In this document: positions 1 to 9,226 of the stretch, in pieces | How positions within the stretch are numbered: the first letter of the stretch is position 1 | Layout of the letters: each line of letters begins with the position of its first letter | Assembly (NCBI RefSeq): GCF_021404545.1 | Contig: NZ_JAAWWD010000005.1 | Location: forward strand, 34,036-98,035 | DNA from: Aestuariivita sp. | GTDB taxonomy: Bacteria; Pseudomonadota; Alphaproteobacteria; Rhodobacterales; Rhodobacteraceae | Direction: 5' to 3' | DNA length: 64,000 nt | Made by a program: the position numbers and the translations under genes | The notes under the pieces: model-generated | Told to the model about the DNA's origin: nothing | Database searches by the model: none | The model's input: only the letters and a program-made list of their open reading frames with translations

Positions 1-68
1 GGTACATGCGCAACCACATGGACCTCAACGAGGTCGAGGAGCGGCAGCGCTTCCCGAGAGGCGCATGA
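1..68 (+). CDS. 3' end of an unidentified gene (partial)
   Basis: One plus-strand frame is open from the window edge to a TGA at 66-68, giving about 21 residues rich in Asn, Glu and Arg (NHMDLNEVEERQRF). The next gene starts inside this stop (ATGA overlap), a layout typical of translationally coupled genes. That overlap is the main reason to think the fragment is coding. It is too short to assign a family. Confidence 0.35.
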   Translation, partial: YMRNHMDLNEVEERQRFPRGA

Positions 69-709
69 TGCTGACGGTGTATGGACGCGCCACATCGTCG
101 AATGTGCAGGCGGTGCTCTGGATGCTTGAGGAACTGGCGCTGGGCTATACCCGTCTGGATTATGGGGAGGTGTTCGGCGGGCTCGACAGCCCCGCTTTCA
201 CCGCGTTGACCCCGCATGGCAAGATCCCGGTGCTGACCGTCGGCGAGGTGGCGATCTGGGAAACCCCGGCGATCCTGCGCTATCTGGCGGGCGCATATGG
301 CGACGCGGTCTTCTGGCCACGCGATCCGCTGGCACGGGCCGAGGTCGATATGTGGGCCGAATGGGCCAAGCATTCGGTGGCCGAGGCATTTACCGGCCCG
401 GTCTTCTGGCGCAGCGCGCGCACCCGGCCCGAGAACCGCGACGCGGGTCTCATCCGCGCCAACCTCGCCACGCTGGAGGGCGAACTGGCAAAGACCGAGC
501 CGCGCCTGGCGCAGACCGATTACCTCTGCGGTGCCGATCTGACCCTGGCCGATATCCAGTTCGGCCATGTGCTCTATCGCTATTTCGATATCGACATTCC
601 GCGTGCGCCGCTGCCTGGCCTGCGCGCCTATTATGACCGGCTGTCCGACCGACCCGCATACCGCAAGACGGTGATGGTGTCCTACGAGAGCCTGCGCAAC
701 ACATTCTGA
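65..709 (+). CDS. glutathione S-transferase family protein
   Basis: This 214-residue protein has the two-domain cytosolic glutathione transferase fold. The N-terminal thioredoxin-like half (about residues 3-80) opens with [13 protein letters not shown], where a serine near position 12 is in the usual place for the catalytic Ser/Cys. It carries the cis-proline segment HGKIPVL and then the glutathione-binding ETPAILRYL. The helical C-terminal half (about 90-205) includes the conserved LTLADIQFG capping motif. The start codon overlaps the stop of the preceding fragment, and a second ATG follows at once, so the start could be 68. The GMC oxidoreductase begins 13 bases downstream, so the two are probably co-transcribed. 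Family assignment is firm; the substrate is unknown. Confidence 0.9.
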   Translation: MMLTVYGRATSSNVQAVLWMLEELALGYTRLDYGEVFGGLDSPAFTALTPHGKIPVLTVGEVAIWETPAILRYLAGAYGDAVFWPRDPLARAEVDMWAEWAKHSVAEAFTGPVFWRSARTRPENRDAGLIRANLATLEGELAKTEPRLAQTDYLCGADLTLADIQFGHVLYRYFDIDIPRAPLPGLRAYYDRLSDRPAYRKTVMVSYESLRNTF

Positions 710-722
710 AAAGAGGGGCCTA

Positions 723-2372
723 ATGGAGGCTGATTTCGTCATCGTCGGTGCCGGCTCTGCGGGCTGCGCCATCGCCTATCGTCTGGCCGAGGCCGGTCAG
801 TCGGTACTCGTTGTGGAACATGGGGGCACCGATTGGGGGCCCTTCATCCAGATGCCCGCCGCCCTCAGCTATCCGATGAATATGGCGTGCTATGACTGGG
901 GCTACATGTCCGAACCCGAGCCCCATCTGGGCGGGCGCCGTCTGGCCTGTCCGCGCGGCAAGGTGATCGGGGGATCGTCCTCGATCAACGGGATGGTGTA
1001 TGTGCGTGGCCATGCCCATGATTACGACCATTGGGCGGAGACCGGCGCGGATGGCTGGGGCTATGCGGATGTGTTGCCCTATTTCAAGCGGATGGAGACC
1101 TGGCACGACGGTGGCCATGGAGGAGACCCGTCCTGGCGCGGCACCGATGGTCCGCTGCATGTCTCGCGCGGGCCGCGCGCAAACCCGCTTTATCATGCCT
1201 TTGTCGAGGCGGGCCGACAGGCAGGCTATCAGATCACCGATGATTACAACGGCAAAAAGCAGGAAGGGTTCGGCGCGTTCGAACAGACCGTCTGGCAGGG
1301 GCGCCGCTGGTCGGCGGCCAATGCCTATCTCCGCCCCGCATTGAAAAGACCGAATTGCGATCTGGTCAAAGGGCTGGTGGAGCGTGTGATCTTCAAGGAC
1401 GGTCGCGCGGTCGGCGTGGCCCTGGCCGGGGGGCGCGAGGTGCGCGCGCGCCGCGAGGTGATCCTGGCGGCTTCGGCCATAAACTCGCCCAAACTGCTGA
1501 TGCTGTCGGGCATCGGGCCGGGCGCCGACCTTGCCGCTCTTGGCCTGCCGGTCGTGGCCGACCGTCCCGGGGTGGGGGGCAATCTGCAGGACCATCTTGA
1601 GATGTATGTGCAGTATTCCAGCCTCCAGCCGATCACGCTTTACCGCTATTGGAACTGGATCTCCAAGGCATTGATCGGGGCGCGGTGGCTGTTCACCAAG
1701 ACCGGGCATGGTGCGTCGAACCAGTTTGAAAGCTGCGGCTTCATCCGCTCGCGCCCGGGGCTGACCTACCCGGATATCCAGTTTCATTTCCTGCCTTTGG
1801 CGGTGCGCTATGACGGTAAGGTCGCGGCCGAGGGGCACGGGTTTCAGGCCCATGTGGGCCCGATGCGCTCCAAAAGCCGGGGACGGGTCAGCCTCGCCTC
1901 CGCCGATCCCGCCGACAGCCCGCGCATCCGGTTCAACTACATGAGCCATCCCGACGACTGGGAAGAGTTCCGCACCGCCCTGCGCCTGACCCGAGAGGTT
2001 TTCGCGCAGGAGGCCTTCAAGCCCTTCGTCAAGGCCGAGCTTCAGCCAGGTGCCCATCTGGTCAGCGATGACGATCTGGATGCGGCCATCCGCGAGCATG
2101 CCGAAAGCGCCTATCACCCGTGTGGCACCTGTCGGATGGGGCGCGCCGATGACCCCGAGGCCGTGGTCGATCCGCAGGGCCGGGTGATCGGCGTCGAGGG
2201 GCTGCGCGTCGCTGACAGCAGCATCTTTCCCCGTATTACAAACGGCAATCTCAACGGCCCCTCGATCCTGGTGGGCGAAAAGATGACCGATCACATTCTG
2301 GGGCGCGATCCGCTGCCGCGGGCCAACGCCGCCCCTTGGGTGCATCCCGACTGGGCCGAAGCGCAGCGTTAG
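723..2372 (+). CDS. GMC-family FAD oxidoreductase (choline dehydrogenase-like)
   Basis: This 549-residue flavoprotein belongs to the glucose-methanol-choline oxidoreductase family, which oxidises alcohols to aldehydes. The N-terminal FAD-binding Rossmann motif is [20 protein letters not shown] (residues 5-24). The first GMC signature surrounds [18 protein letters not shown] (about 80-97). The C-terminal part holds HPCGTCRMG with the predicted catalytic histidine, and the closing [19 protein letters not shown]. Length matches BetA-type choline dehydrogenases (about 550), but no betB or betI neighbours are visible, so the substrate may be another primary alcohol. It probably shares a transcript with the upstream glutathione transferase. 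Confidence 0.92.
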   Translation: MEADFVIVGAGSAGCAIAYRLAEAGQSVLVVEHGGTDWGPFIQMPAALSYPMNMACYDWGYMSEPEPHLGGRRLACPRGKVIGGSSSINGMVYVRGHAHDYDHWAETGADGWGYADVLPYFKRMETWHDGGHGGDPSWRGTDGPLHVSRGPRANPLYHAFVEAGRQAGYQITDDYNGKKQEGFGAFEQTVWQGRRWSAANAYLRPALKRPNCDLVKGLVERVIFKDGRAVGVALAGGREVRARREVILAASAINSPKLLMLSGIGPGADLAALGLPVVADRPGVGGNLQDHLEMYVQYSSLQPITLYRYWNWISKALIGARWLFTKTGHGASNQFESCGFIRSRPGLTYPDIQFHFLPLAVRYDGKVAAEGHGFQAHVGPMRSKSRGRVSLASADPADSPRIRFNYMSHPDDWEEFRTALRLTREVFAQEAFKPFVKAELQPGAHLVSDDDLDAAIREHAESAYHPCGTCRMGRADDPEAVVDPQGRVIGVEGLRVADSSIFPRITNGNLNGPSILVGEKMTDHILGRDPLPRANAAPWVHPDWAEAQR

Positions 2373-2417
2373 GAGTTCTTACGATCTGGCCTTGCGTTGA
2401 GATAAGATGTGATACAC

Positions 2418-3080
2418 ATGCATCTTATGTTGAAGTTTGTCGCTATCTGTATGCTGACGATCCTGCCGGTGGCCGCGACTGCGGATCTGGCGGGGCCGGT
2501 GCGCGTGATCGACGCCGATACCTGGGATGTCGGAGATCAGCGCGTGCGCCTTCATGGCATAGACGCGCCGGAACATAATCAGACCTGTCGAGATGCGGAT
2601 GAACGCGAATGGCGCTGCGGAGCCTGGGCCACAGCCCAGACCCGCGCGCTGTTCGAAGGGGTTCGCGCGAGTTGCAAGGTCCTGGATCGCGACAGGTATG
2701 ATCGCCTTGTTGCGCGTTGTTTCGTCGGAGATCTGGATGCCGCGCACCACATTGTCGCAGAAGGGTGGGCCATGGCCTATCTGCGCTATGCAGACGATTA
2801 TCTCGAGGTTGAGCGCGCCGCAGCGTCGCGCGCGCTGGGCCTGCACAGAACGCGTGTGGCCGCCCCAGATGCATATCGCCGCGGGCAATCGACGGGTCAG
2901 GACCCATCCGGGTCAGGCTGCGCGATCAAGGGCAATATCAACGCCAAGGGCGACCGCATCTATCATAGGCCCGAGCAGGCCTTTTATGGCCGCACCCAGA
3001 TCAACCCGCAAAGGGGCGAGCGCTGGTTCTGCGACCCCGAGGAAGCGCGCGCGGCCGGGTGGAGACCGGCCAAACGTTGA
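2418..3080 (+). CDS. secreted thermonuclease-family (SNase-like) protein
   Basis: This protein of about 220 residues starts with a signal peptide (LKFVAICMLTILPVAATA) followed by a staphylococcal-nuclease-like domain. Visible family residues are VIDADTWDV (metal-binding Asp), VRLHGIDAPEH (the catalytic Arg lies in this RLxGIDAPE motif) and YDRLVARCFVG. After the nuclease domain comes a Cys-containing tail (CAIKGNINAKGDRIYH, then GERWFCDPEEARAAGW) of the kind often fused to exported alphaproteobacterial nucleases. ATG at 2418 or 2427 are both possible; neither has a clear ribosome-binding site. It is predicted to hydrolyse nucleic acid in the periplasm or outside the cell. Confidence 0.85.
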   Translation: MHLMLKFVAICMLTILPVAATADLAGPVRVIDADTWDVGDQRVRLHGIDAPEHNQTCRDADEREWRCGAWATAQTRALFEGVRASCKVLDRDRYDRLVARCFVGDLDAAHHIVAEGWAMAYLRYADDYLEVERAAASRALGLHRTRVAAPDAYRRGQSTGQDPSGSGCAIKGNINAKGDRIYHRPEQAFYGRTQINPQRGERWFCDPEEARAAGWRPAKR

Positions 3081-3239
3081 GCGTGTCCTTATTGACGGCC
3101 AAACCCGCGTCCCGGACCGACCGGCAATTGACAGCGCCGGGAACATATGGCCCGTTGCCCGCAGTTTGATTCCCATCAAAGACCGCCGCTTGTCCCACAG
3201 ACAGGTTAGGCGCAACCACTCAACAAGGGAGATTGAGAG

Positions 3240-3479
3240 ATGTCACACACGCCCCACGAGCTTGCCGAGGAATTCCCCGACAAGGTCGAACTGATGAGCA
3301 CGCTCAAACAGACCGACAACCACTTTGCCCGGCTGGCCGAAGAGTATCACGAGATCAACCGCGCCGTGCACCGCGCCGAGACCAATGTCGAGCCGATGGA
3401 AGAGCTGGCCGAGGTCGAACTGCGCAAGAAACGCGCCCATCTCAAGGATGAGATCTGGGGCATTCTGTCGAAAGCCTGA
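3240..3479 (+). CDS. DUF465 (YdcH-like) small protein
   Basis: This 79-residue charged, helical protein matches the DUF465/YdcH family: HELAEEFPDKVELMSTLK, then NHFARLAEEYHEINRAVHRAE, ending in a Lys-rich helix LRKKRAHLKDEIW. It is probably a coiled-coil hairpin. A good ribosome-binding site (GGGAGA, 3227-3232) precedes the ATG. Members are widespread and abundant in alphaproteobacteria but their role is unknown. It stands alone, with 160 bases before it and a small hairpin after it. Confidence 0.85.
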   Translation: MSHTPHELAEEFPDKVELMSTLKQTDNHFARLAEEYHEINRAVHRAETNVEPMEELAEVELRKKRAHLKDEIWGILSKA

Positions 3480-3483
3480 TCCG

Positions 3484-3498
3484 CCGTCTGTCAGACGG
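3484..3498. terminator. small hairpin between convergent genes
   Basis: CCGTCTG (3484-3490) pairs with CAGACGG (3492-3498) around a one-base centre, between the stop of the DUF465 gene and the stop of the opposing hypothetical gene. The position suits a bidirectional terminator, but no clear T-run follows on either strand. Confidence 0.3.
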
Positions 3499-4119
3499 TC
3501 ACGGCCATTTCGATCCGTTTCCGTCTGACAGAAACTTCTCAACGACACGCCCTTCGCAAAAGCAAAAGAACTGCGGCACAACTTCCGTGCCGCCCTTATT
3601 GGCGCGCTCCACGCGGGTGACTTCAGCGCTCTGCGTTGGCGAAATCTCATAACGCACACCGCCCCCCTCCATGGTCACGGGGGTGATATTCAGGCAGGGT
3701 GCAACTTTCTCTTTCAAGTCCGACAGCAGGTCCGCAGGATTGTCCGACTGCGGAATTCTAAGGTTACGACAGACGCGGATCATTTCAATCTCGGGTGGCT
3801 TGAAAAGAAGACCGCCTGAGCCATCCAAAGCCTGTTCCGCGTCGGAGAACACACCCGCGATAAAGGTGTATCCTGCTAAACCATCCATCGTGTTGGTTTG
3901 TAGATCGGAGATTGCCGGGCGATCCGGTTGAAATGGCACCCAGTCTGGAAGCGAAAGGAAGTCCATCCGCACTCCGAACACCGCACCGCCTAATGCCAGA
4001 ACAATAACAACAGCTGCCCGAAGCAGCCATTTAAGCCCGTCTTTGACAAGCTCGTCGACAGCGGATCTGGCGAGGTCCGATATCCTGCGTCGCGGTCTTC
4101 CCTGGGGGTTTTCCCTCAT
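3499..4119 (-). CDS. hypothetical protein with one N-terminal membrane anchor
   Basis: This 206-residue protein is not recognised. Residues 1-30 are basic (RPRRRISDLARSA), then a single transmembrane helix (LLRAAVVIVLALGGAVFGV, about 32-51) leads into a probably periplasmic domain with four cysteines (VCRNLR, APCLN, FFCFCEG). Its ATG overlaps the stop of the next upstream gene (ATGA at 4116-4119), so the two form one operon. Base composition of the pair is more AT-rich than the flanking genes, suggesting an accessory insertion. No function can be inferred. Confidence 0.7.
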   Translation of the reverse strand: MRENPQGRPRRRISDLARSAVDELVKDGLKWLLRAAVVIVLALGGAVFGVRMDFLSLPDWVPFQPDRPAISDLQTNTMDGLAGYTFIAGVFSDAEQALDGSGGLLFKPPEIEMIRVCRNLRIPQSDNPADLLSDLKEKVAPCLNITPVTMEGGGVRYEISPTQSAEVTRVERANKGGTEVVPQFFCFCEGRVVEKFLSDGNGSKWP

Positions 4120-4715
4120 TGCACGGGGAAAGAGACAAGGTTCCAGACGGCGTCACGTCGAACGACAATGCTCATCCGCGCGACCTGCAAGCCATCCGTC
4201 GAGATGGACCGGAATGGGCCGATTTCAAAAAACTCACCATCGCCAAAGGATGGAAACACAGCACATTCAACAGTAAACCCGAAAGGATCCTGGAACGAGC
4301 GCGGCTGATTTTGACCCGCCGCGAAGACGCATTCGTCCAGCACAAAGCTTGAGTTAAGAAGCATGTTCTCTAGTTCGGAAGGATCGGTGTCTGGTCCTGC
4401 GGCGGCAAGCAGGACGGCCATTGCCTCAAATGGAAACTCTGATTGCATCAAGAATTGATTTGCTGTGCCAGGGCCTCCAAACAATTGACGTCGAGCGTCA
4501 TTGATTTGATCCTGGGGCGGGCTGCCAGTACGTGCGCCGTTCACCGAAAAGCGGCATGTATCATCATCGGTATCTGCGTGAACAGTCACAATATCAAAGT
4601 CAAAATGACCGGCAACCGCCAGGCTGTCGACTGCATCGCATTCTTTTAGCTCACCTGCCCAAGCCACAGGGGTCCATATCACCAAGAAAACGAAGAAACA
4701 AAGCGATCTCATCAT
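4116..4715 (-). CDS. hypothetical exported protein
   Basis: This 199-residue protein has a clear signal peptide (MRSLCFFVFLVIWTPVAWAG, cleavage likely after AWA near residue 20). The mature part contains four cysteines (ECDAV, TCRFSV, DECVF, VECAVF), which could form two disulfides in the periplasm. It is the first gene of a two-gene operon with the membrane-anchored protein downstream; their 4-base overlap suggests translational coupling and perhaps a shared complex. The family is not recognised. Roughly 60 bases of AT-rich sequence upstream (4716-4774) separate it from pccR, whose 3' end faces it in the same direction. Confidence 0.7.
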   Translation of the reverse strand: MMRSLCFFVFLVIWTPVAWAGELKECDAVDSLAVAGHFDFDIVTVHADTDDDTCRFSVNGARTGSPPQDQINDARRQLFGGPGTANQFLMQSEFPFEAMAVLLAAAGPDTDPSELENMLLNSSFVLDECVFAAGQNQPRSFQDPFGFTVECAVFPSFGDGEFFEIGPFRSISTDGLQVARMSIVVRRDAVWNLVSFPVQ

Positions 4716-4774
4716 TCCAAATCCAAATCGTAATAGAATTCAAATTACCATAGTTCGCAGTAATTTTCTATACG

Positions 4775-6169
4775 CTATCTCACCTGATAGGGCAGCACGC
4801 CGCGTTCATGCACATCGACCGACAGCCTGCGCTCCAGCGGCGGGACCGAGCGTTGATGACAGGATTTGCGCTCGCAGATGCGGCAGGAAATGCCGATCGG
4901 CTCGAACGCGCTGTCATTGGACACATCCAGCGTATCGGCATAGACGAGCGAGCCCGCATGGCGCAGCTCGCACCCCAGCGCGATGGCATAGCGGCGCACC
5001 GGCGCGCCGTAGGAGCCGCCTGATTTCGACACGTCCCGCGCCAGACTGATGTAACGGACACCATCGGGCGTCTCGGCAAGTTGCCTGAGGAACCGTCCGG
5101 GCGTCTCGAAGGCCCGGTGGACATTCCACAAAGGGCAGGCGCCGCCAAACCGGGCAAATTGCAGCCGGGTGGCGGAATGGCGCTTGGTGATCGTGCCGGC
5201 CTGATCGACCCGGACAAAGAAGAACGGGATCCCCTTGGCCCCGGGCCGCTGCATGGTCGACAGGCGATGCGCCACCTGCTCGATCGAGGCGCCGAACCGG
5301 CCGCCCAGAACCTCCAGATCGTGGCGGACCTCCTGTGCGGCCTCCAGAAACGCGCGGTAGGGCATGAGTGCTGCCCCGGCAAAGTAATTGGCCAGGCCGA
5401 TCTTGGCGATGGCGCGGGCCTCGTCGCTTTGAAACCGCGCCAGATCGAGGGTCGCTTCGAGCAGCTTGTCCTGGGTCAGCAGCGCGATTTGCAACAGCAT
5501 CTGGAAGAGCTGTGTCTCGGGCGCCGCGCGCGCCAACAGATAAAGCGTGCCAGTCGCGGGCTCGTACTGGCGCACCGGACCGTCATCGCGGCGCAGGATG
5601 GTGAGCCCAAGATCACGCAAGCGCCGCTCGGCGGCCTCGCGCATGCCGCCACGGGCCTGTGCGGCAAAGCTCTCGGCGGCGCGGTCCACCGCGTCGATGT
5701 AATTGTCGCAATAGTGAAAGAAGTCGCGCACCTCGTCCCAGGGGCTGGTTTGGCTGCGCGCATCCTCGCGCCCCAGCGCTTCGTCCAGGGAGGCGAGCCG
5801 TTCATGGGTCTGGCGATAGGCGCGGTGCAGCTCGATCAATGCGCGCGCCAGCGCGGGGGCGTTCGATGCGGTCAGGCGCAGATCGGCCAAAGGCGGCATC
5901 GCATCGGCAAAGACCGGATCCGACAGCGCCTCGCGCATGTCGCTCACCAGCCGCTCGCTGTCGCCGGTGCTCAGCTCGGTCACGTCGATGCCGAACTCCT
6001 GCGCCAGCGCCAGCACGACCGAGGTGCTGACAGGCCGGTTGTTGTTCTCCATCTGGTTGAGATAGGGCAGGGAAACGCCCAGCTTGGCCGCGCAGGCCTT
6101 TTGCGTCAGCCCCATGCGCGTGCGGATCTCGCGCAGCTTGGCCCCGGCATAGAGTTTCTGGATCGCCAT
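4775..6169 (-). CDS. pccR: PccR, short-chain fatty acyl-CoA regulator (ScfR family)
   Basis: This 464-residue regulator has an N-terminal XRE helix-turn-helix (KLREIRTRMGLTQKACAAKL, then LNQMENNNRPVS, residues 10-50). A long helical middle and an IrrE/ImmA-like region follow, and then the C-terminal short-chain fatty acyl-CoA regulator domain with the Cys cluster ISCRICERKSCHQRS near residue 440. In Rhodobacter sphaeroides, PccR of this family activates propionyl-CoA carboxylase genes in response to propionyl-CoA and represses itself. Here the gene sits near pccB, with an MFS gene between them, and TTTGCAAA boxes lie before both genes, which supports that role. ATG 6169 places the HTH at the usual distance from the N-terminus. 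Confidence 0.9.
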   Translation of the reverse strand: MAIQKLYAGAKLREIRTRMGLTQKACAAKLGVSLPYLNQMENNNRPVSTSVVLALAQEFGIDVTELSTGDSERLVSDMREALSDPVFADAMPPLADLRLTASNAPALARALIELHRAYRQTHERLASLDEALGREDARSQTSPWDEVRDFFHYCDNYIDAVDRAAESFAAQARGGMREAAERRLRDLGLTILRRDDGPVRQYEPATGTLYLLARAAPETQLFQMLLQIALLTQDKLLEATLDLARFQSDEARAIAKIGLANYFAGAALMPYRAFLEAAQEVRHDLEVLGGRFGASIEQVAHRLSTMQRPGAKGIPFFFVRVDQAGTITKRHSATRLQFARFGGACPLWNVHRAFETPGRFLRQLAETPDGVRYISLARDVSKSGGSYGAPVRRYAIALGCELRHAGSLVYADTLDVSNDSAFEPIGISCRICERKSCHQRSVPPLERRLSVDVHERGVLPYQVR

Positions 6170-6178
6170 CTCGGCACC

Positions 6179-6218
6179 TTTGCAAATCAGGGGTCGGCTT
6201 CTTGCTAACCTTGCAAAG
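6179..6218 (-). promoter_or_regulatory. predicted PccR autoregulatory sites
   Basis: Just upstream of pccR lie a perfect palindrome TTTGCAAA (6179-6186) and, 16 bases further, TTGCTAA-CC-TTGCAAAG (6202-6218). ScfR-family regulators bind paired TTTGCAAA-type boxes. The location 10-50 bases before the start codon suits self-repression. Binding is inferred from motif and position only. Confidence 0.5.
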
Positions 6219-6235
6219 CGATGTGCGCAAGCGCG

Positions 6236-7450
6236 TCAGAGGTTCAGCTGCCGCGCGCGCCAGATCACCACCCGGATCGACACCACGCCCATGAAAGAGG
6301 TGGCAAACATCAGCCACAAAAGCGGCGTCGCCCCGGTGCCCGGGCCCAGCAAGGCACCGGCAAAGGCGCTCAAGGCCGCGCCTCCGCCGATCATCAGCGC
6401 TCCGCCCAGGCCAGATGCGGTTCCCGCCAGATGCGGGCGCACCGACAACATGCCCGAAGTGGCATTGGGAATGGTCATGCCATTGCCGAGCCCGATAAAG
6501 GTCATCAGGCCAAAAAACGAATTGACCGTTCCGAAGCCCGTCAGAAACACCGCCAGCGAAAGGGCCAGACCGAAGGTGCAAATCAGGCACCCCCATTGGA
6601 TCATCCGGTTGATCCCAAATCGCACCGAATAGCGTCCCGACACGAAGTTGCCGATGAAATAGCCAATTGCAGGCGCGCCGAAATAGATGCCCAACTGGGC
6701 CGGGGTCAAATCAAAGACTTCGGTTCCGACAAAGGGCGCACCACCCAAATAGGCAAAGAATGCCCCCGAGGTGAAGGCCGCTGCCATCGCATAGCCCCAG
6801 AACCGGGGCGAGGTCAGCAATTCGGGGTATTCGCGGAACTGCTCGATCAGCGTCTTGCCGCTGGTTTGCGCCGTCTCTCCCAGATCGCCCCAAACCAGAC
6901 CAAGGCAAAGCACACCGAGCCCGAACAGCATCCAGAAATTCGCCTGCCAGCCGAACACTTCGTCCAGTGCGCCTCCGATCGCGGGGCCGATCATCGGTAC
7001 CACCGCCATGCCCATCGTGACATAACCGATCATCGAGGCGGCCTTGTCCTCGGGATACATGTCGCGCACCGCGGCCCGGCTGAGCACCATGGCAACCGTG
7101 ATCACCGCCTGCGCCATACGAAAGGCCAGAAAGATCTCGGCGGTGGGCGCCACAATGCAACCCAGCGTGGCGATCAGGAACAGGACCATGCCCCATAACA
7201 GAACCGGACGTCGTCCGAACCGATCCGAAATCGGCCCGATCAGTATTTGCAGCGCGGCATTAAAGGCCAGATAGACTGCAACCGACAATTGCATCACGCG
7301 GTAATCGGTTTCGAAATAGGCGGTCATGCCCGGCAGGCTGGGCAGAAAGATGTTCATCGCCAGCGCCGAGAGGCCCGCAATCAGGATCAGGGTCGTGACA
7401 TGCGGCGGCGTCCTGCGGTCAAAGAAACGGATATCGGACGATTCAGCCAT
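6236..7450 (-). CDS. Bcr/CflA-type MFS multidrug efflux transporter
   Basis: This 404-residue inner-membrane protein has the twelve hydrophobic segments of the major facilitator superfamily. Bcr/CflA drug:H+ antiporter marks include FLPSLPGM in the first helix region, QILIGPISDRFGRRPVLLWG (motif A, loop 2-3) and SRAAVRDMYP further on. It is transcribed in the same direction as pccR, 66 bases upstream of it, so read-through into pccR is possible. It is divergent from pccB, sharing a 183-base control region with TTTGCAAA boxes. The cargo is unknown; the location suggests, but does not show, control by PccR. Confidence 0.9.
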   Translation of the reverse strand: MAESSDIRFFDRRTPPHVTTLILIAGLSALAMNIFLPSLPGMTAYFETDYRVMQLSVAVYLAFNAALQILIGPISDRFGRRPVLLWGMVLFLIATLGCIVAPTAEIFLAFRMAQAVITVAMVLSRAAVRDMYPEDKAASMIGYVTMGMAVVPMIGPAIGGALDEVFGWQANFWMLFGLGVLCLGLVWGDLGETAQTSGKTLIEQFREYPELLTSPRFWGYAMAAAFTSGAFFAYLGGAPFVGTEVFDLTPAQLGIYFGAPAIGYFIGNFVSGRYSVRFGINRMIQWGCLICTFGLALSLAVFLTGFGTVNSFFGLMTFIGLGNGMTIPNATSGMLSVRPHLAGTASGLGGALMIGGGAALSAFAGALLGPGTGATPLLWLMFATSFMGVVSIRVVIWRARQLNL

Positions 7451-7511
7451 GGGTTGCGACTTATGACCCGGCTCGTGGGATGTCCATCTCGACGTCGGGT
7501 CTCAGGTGGAG

Positions 7512-7567
7512 TTAGCAATATTTGCAATTAGCGAGCGCATCAATGCAGATGATTTGCAAATTTGCCG
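7512..7567 (+). promoter_or_regulatory. predicted PccR operator region before pccB
   Basis: Two clusters of TTTGC-type half sites lie 70-120 bases upstream of pccB. The first is TTAGCAA (7512-7518) followed by ATTTGCAAT (7520-7528) and TTAGCG; the second is the perfect palindrome TTTGCAAA (7553-7560) immediately followed by TTTGCC. These match the paired-box pattern bound by PccR-type ScfR regulators. The same region separates the divergent MFS gene. Confidence 0.55.
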
Positions 7568-7633
7568 TTTTCCGCTTTGGTAGACTGCGTTGCATGTTTA
7601 TAACCGCGCAAACGCATTTTGGGGACAGACCAC

Positions 7634-9166
7634 ATGAAAGATATCCTGACGGAGCTGGAAAACCGCCGCGAAACCGCGCGGCTGGGCGGCGGGCAAAAGC
7701 GGATCGACGCGCAGCATGGCCGCGGCAAGCTGACGGCGCGCGAACGGATCGACCTGTTGCTCGACGAAGACAGCTTTGAAGAGTTTGACATGTTCGTCAC
7801 CCATCGCTGCACCGATTTCGGGATGGAGAGCCAAAAGCCCGCAGGCGATGGCGTGGTCACTGGCTGGGGCACGATCAACGGCCGCCAGGTCTATGTTTTC
7901 TCACAGGATTTCACGGTTCTGGGCGGGTCGGTCTCGGCCACCCATGCGATGAAGATCTGCAAGATCATGGATATGGCGATGCAAAACGGCGCACCGGTGA
8001 TCGGGATCAACGATTCCGGCGGCGCGCGGATCCAGGAAGGTGTGGACTCGCTGGCAGGATATGGCGACGTCTTTCAGCGCAATATCGAGGCCTCGGGCGT
8101 GGTGCCGCAGATCAGCGTGATCATGGGGCCGTGCGCGGGTGGCGCGGTCTATTCGCCCGCGATGACGGACTTCATCTTCATGGTGAAGGATTCGTCCTAT
8201 ATGTTCGTGACCGGGCCGGATGTGGTCAAAACCGTTACCAACGAGGTCGTCACCGCCGAGGAGCTGGGCGGCGCATCCACCCATACCAAGAAATCATCGG
8301 TCGCCGATGCCGCGTTCGAGAACGATGTCGAGGCGCTGGCCGAGGTGCGTCGCCTGGTCGATTTCCTGCCTCTCAACAATCAATCCAAGCCGCCGGTGCG
8401 CCCGTTCTTTGACGATCCGGGCCGTATCGAACCCTCGCTCGATACGCTGGTGCCGGAAAACCCCAACCAGCCCTATGACATGAAAGAACTGATCCTGAAG
8501 CTGGCCGATGAGGGCGATTTCTATGAGATCCAGGAGGATTTCGCCAAGAACATCATCACCGGATTTATCCGCCTCGAAGGCCAGACCGTGGGCGTTGTGG
8601 CCAATCAACCGATGGTTCTGGCTGGCGTGCTGGACATCGACAGCGCCCGCAAGGCGGCCCGGTTCGTGCGGTTCTGCGATTGTTTCGAGATCCCGCTTTT
8701 GACGCTGGTCGATGTGCCGGGCTTTCTTCCGGGCACCAGCCAGGAGTATAACGGCGTGATCAAACATGGGGCCAAGCTGCTCTTTGCCTATGGCGAAGCA
8801 ACCGTGCCCAAGGTCACGGTAATTACCCGCAAGGCCTATGGCGGGGCCTATGTGGTGATGGCGTCGAAACATCTGCGCGCCGATATCAACTATGCCTGGC
8901 CCACCTCCGAGGTGGCGGTGATGGGCGCCAAAGGCGCGACCGAGATCATCCACCGCGCCGATCTGAACGACCCCGACAAAATCGCCGCCCACGCCGCCGA
9001 ATACGAGGCCCGCTTCGCCAACCCCTTCGTGGCCGCCGAGCGCGGCTTTATCGACGAGGTGATCCAGCCCCGGTCAACGCGCAAACGTGTGGCACGGGCC
9101 TTTGCCTCGCTGCGCGGCAAGAAGAAACCGATGCCGTGGAAGAAGCACAACAACATCCCGCTGTAG
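7634..9166 (+). CDS. pccB: propionyl-CoA carboxylase, carboxyltransferase (beta) subunit
   Basis: This 510-residue subunit transfers carboxyl from carboxybiotin to propionyl-CoA, giving (S)-methylmalonyl-CoA in the cytoplasm. The start is set by homologous N-termini ([20 protein letters not shown]) and preceded by TTTTGGGGACAGACCAC. Diagnostic segments are [38 protein letters not shown] (about 110-130), [17 protein letters not shown] and the C-terminal [20 protein letters not shown] with [15 protein letters not shown]. Length is standard. Its TAG stop is formed by the first bases of a palindromic repeat. The partner pccA lies 2.4 kb downstream with small genes between; a PccR-type operator precedes it. 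Confidence 0.97.
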   Translation: MKDILTELENRRETARLGGGQKRIDAQHGRGKLTARERIDLLLDEDSFEEFDMFVTHRCTDFGMESQKPAGDGVVTGWGTINGRQVYVFSQDFTVLGGSVSATHAMKICKIMDMAMQNGAPVIGINDSGGARIQEGVDSLAGYGDVFQRNIEASGVVPQISVIMGPCAGGAVYSPAMTDFIFMVKDSSYMFVTGPDVVKTVTNEVVTAEELGGASTHTKKSSVADAAFENDVEALAEVRRLVDFLPLNNQSKPPVRPFFDDPGRIEPSLDTLVPENPNQPYDMKELILKLADEGDFYEIQEDFAKNIITGFIRLEGQTVGVVANQPMVLAGVLDIDSARKAARFVRFCDCFEIPLLTLVDVPGFLPGTSQEYNGVIKHGAKLLFAYGEATVPKVTVITRKAYGGAYVVMASKHLRADINYAWPTSEVAVMGAKGATEIIHRADLNDPDKIAAHAAEYEARFANPFVAAERGFIDEVIQPRSTRKRVARAFASLRGKKKPMPWKKHNNIPL

Positions 9167-9216
9167 GGTGGGACTTGTCCCACCCCACCGGGGCGGCGGG
9201 ACAAGTCCCGCCCTAC
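9163..9216. repeat. paired palindromic REP-like element, GTAGGG family
   Basis: Two inverted units lie side by side: GTAGGGTGGGACTTGTCCC (from 9163) and GGCGGGACAAGTCCCGCC ending with CCCTAC at 9216. Each half is a hairpin, and the two halves also pair with each other. A third unit is at 62348-62373. The pccB stop codon TAG (9164-9166) lies inside it. It probably acts as a transcription end or mRNA-stabilising stem. Confidence 0.75.
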
Positions 9217-9226
9217 GGAGAGCGCC

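Noticed and set aside
720..2345. 541-codon open frame on the minus strand
   Set aside because: Fully antisense to the GMC oxidoreductase, whose motifs are unmistakable; high-GC coding regions leave the opposite frame open.
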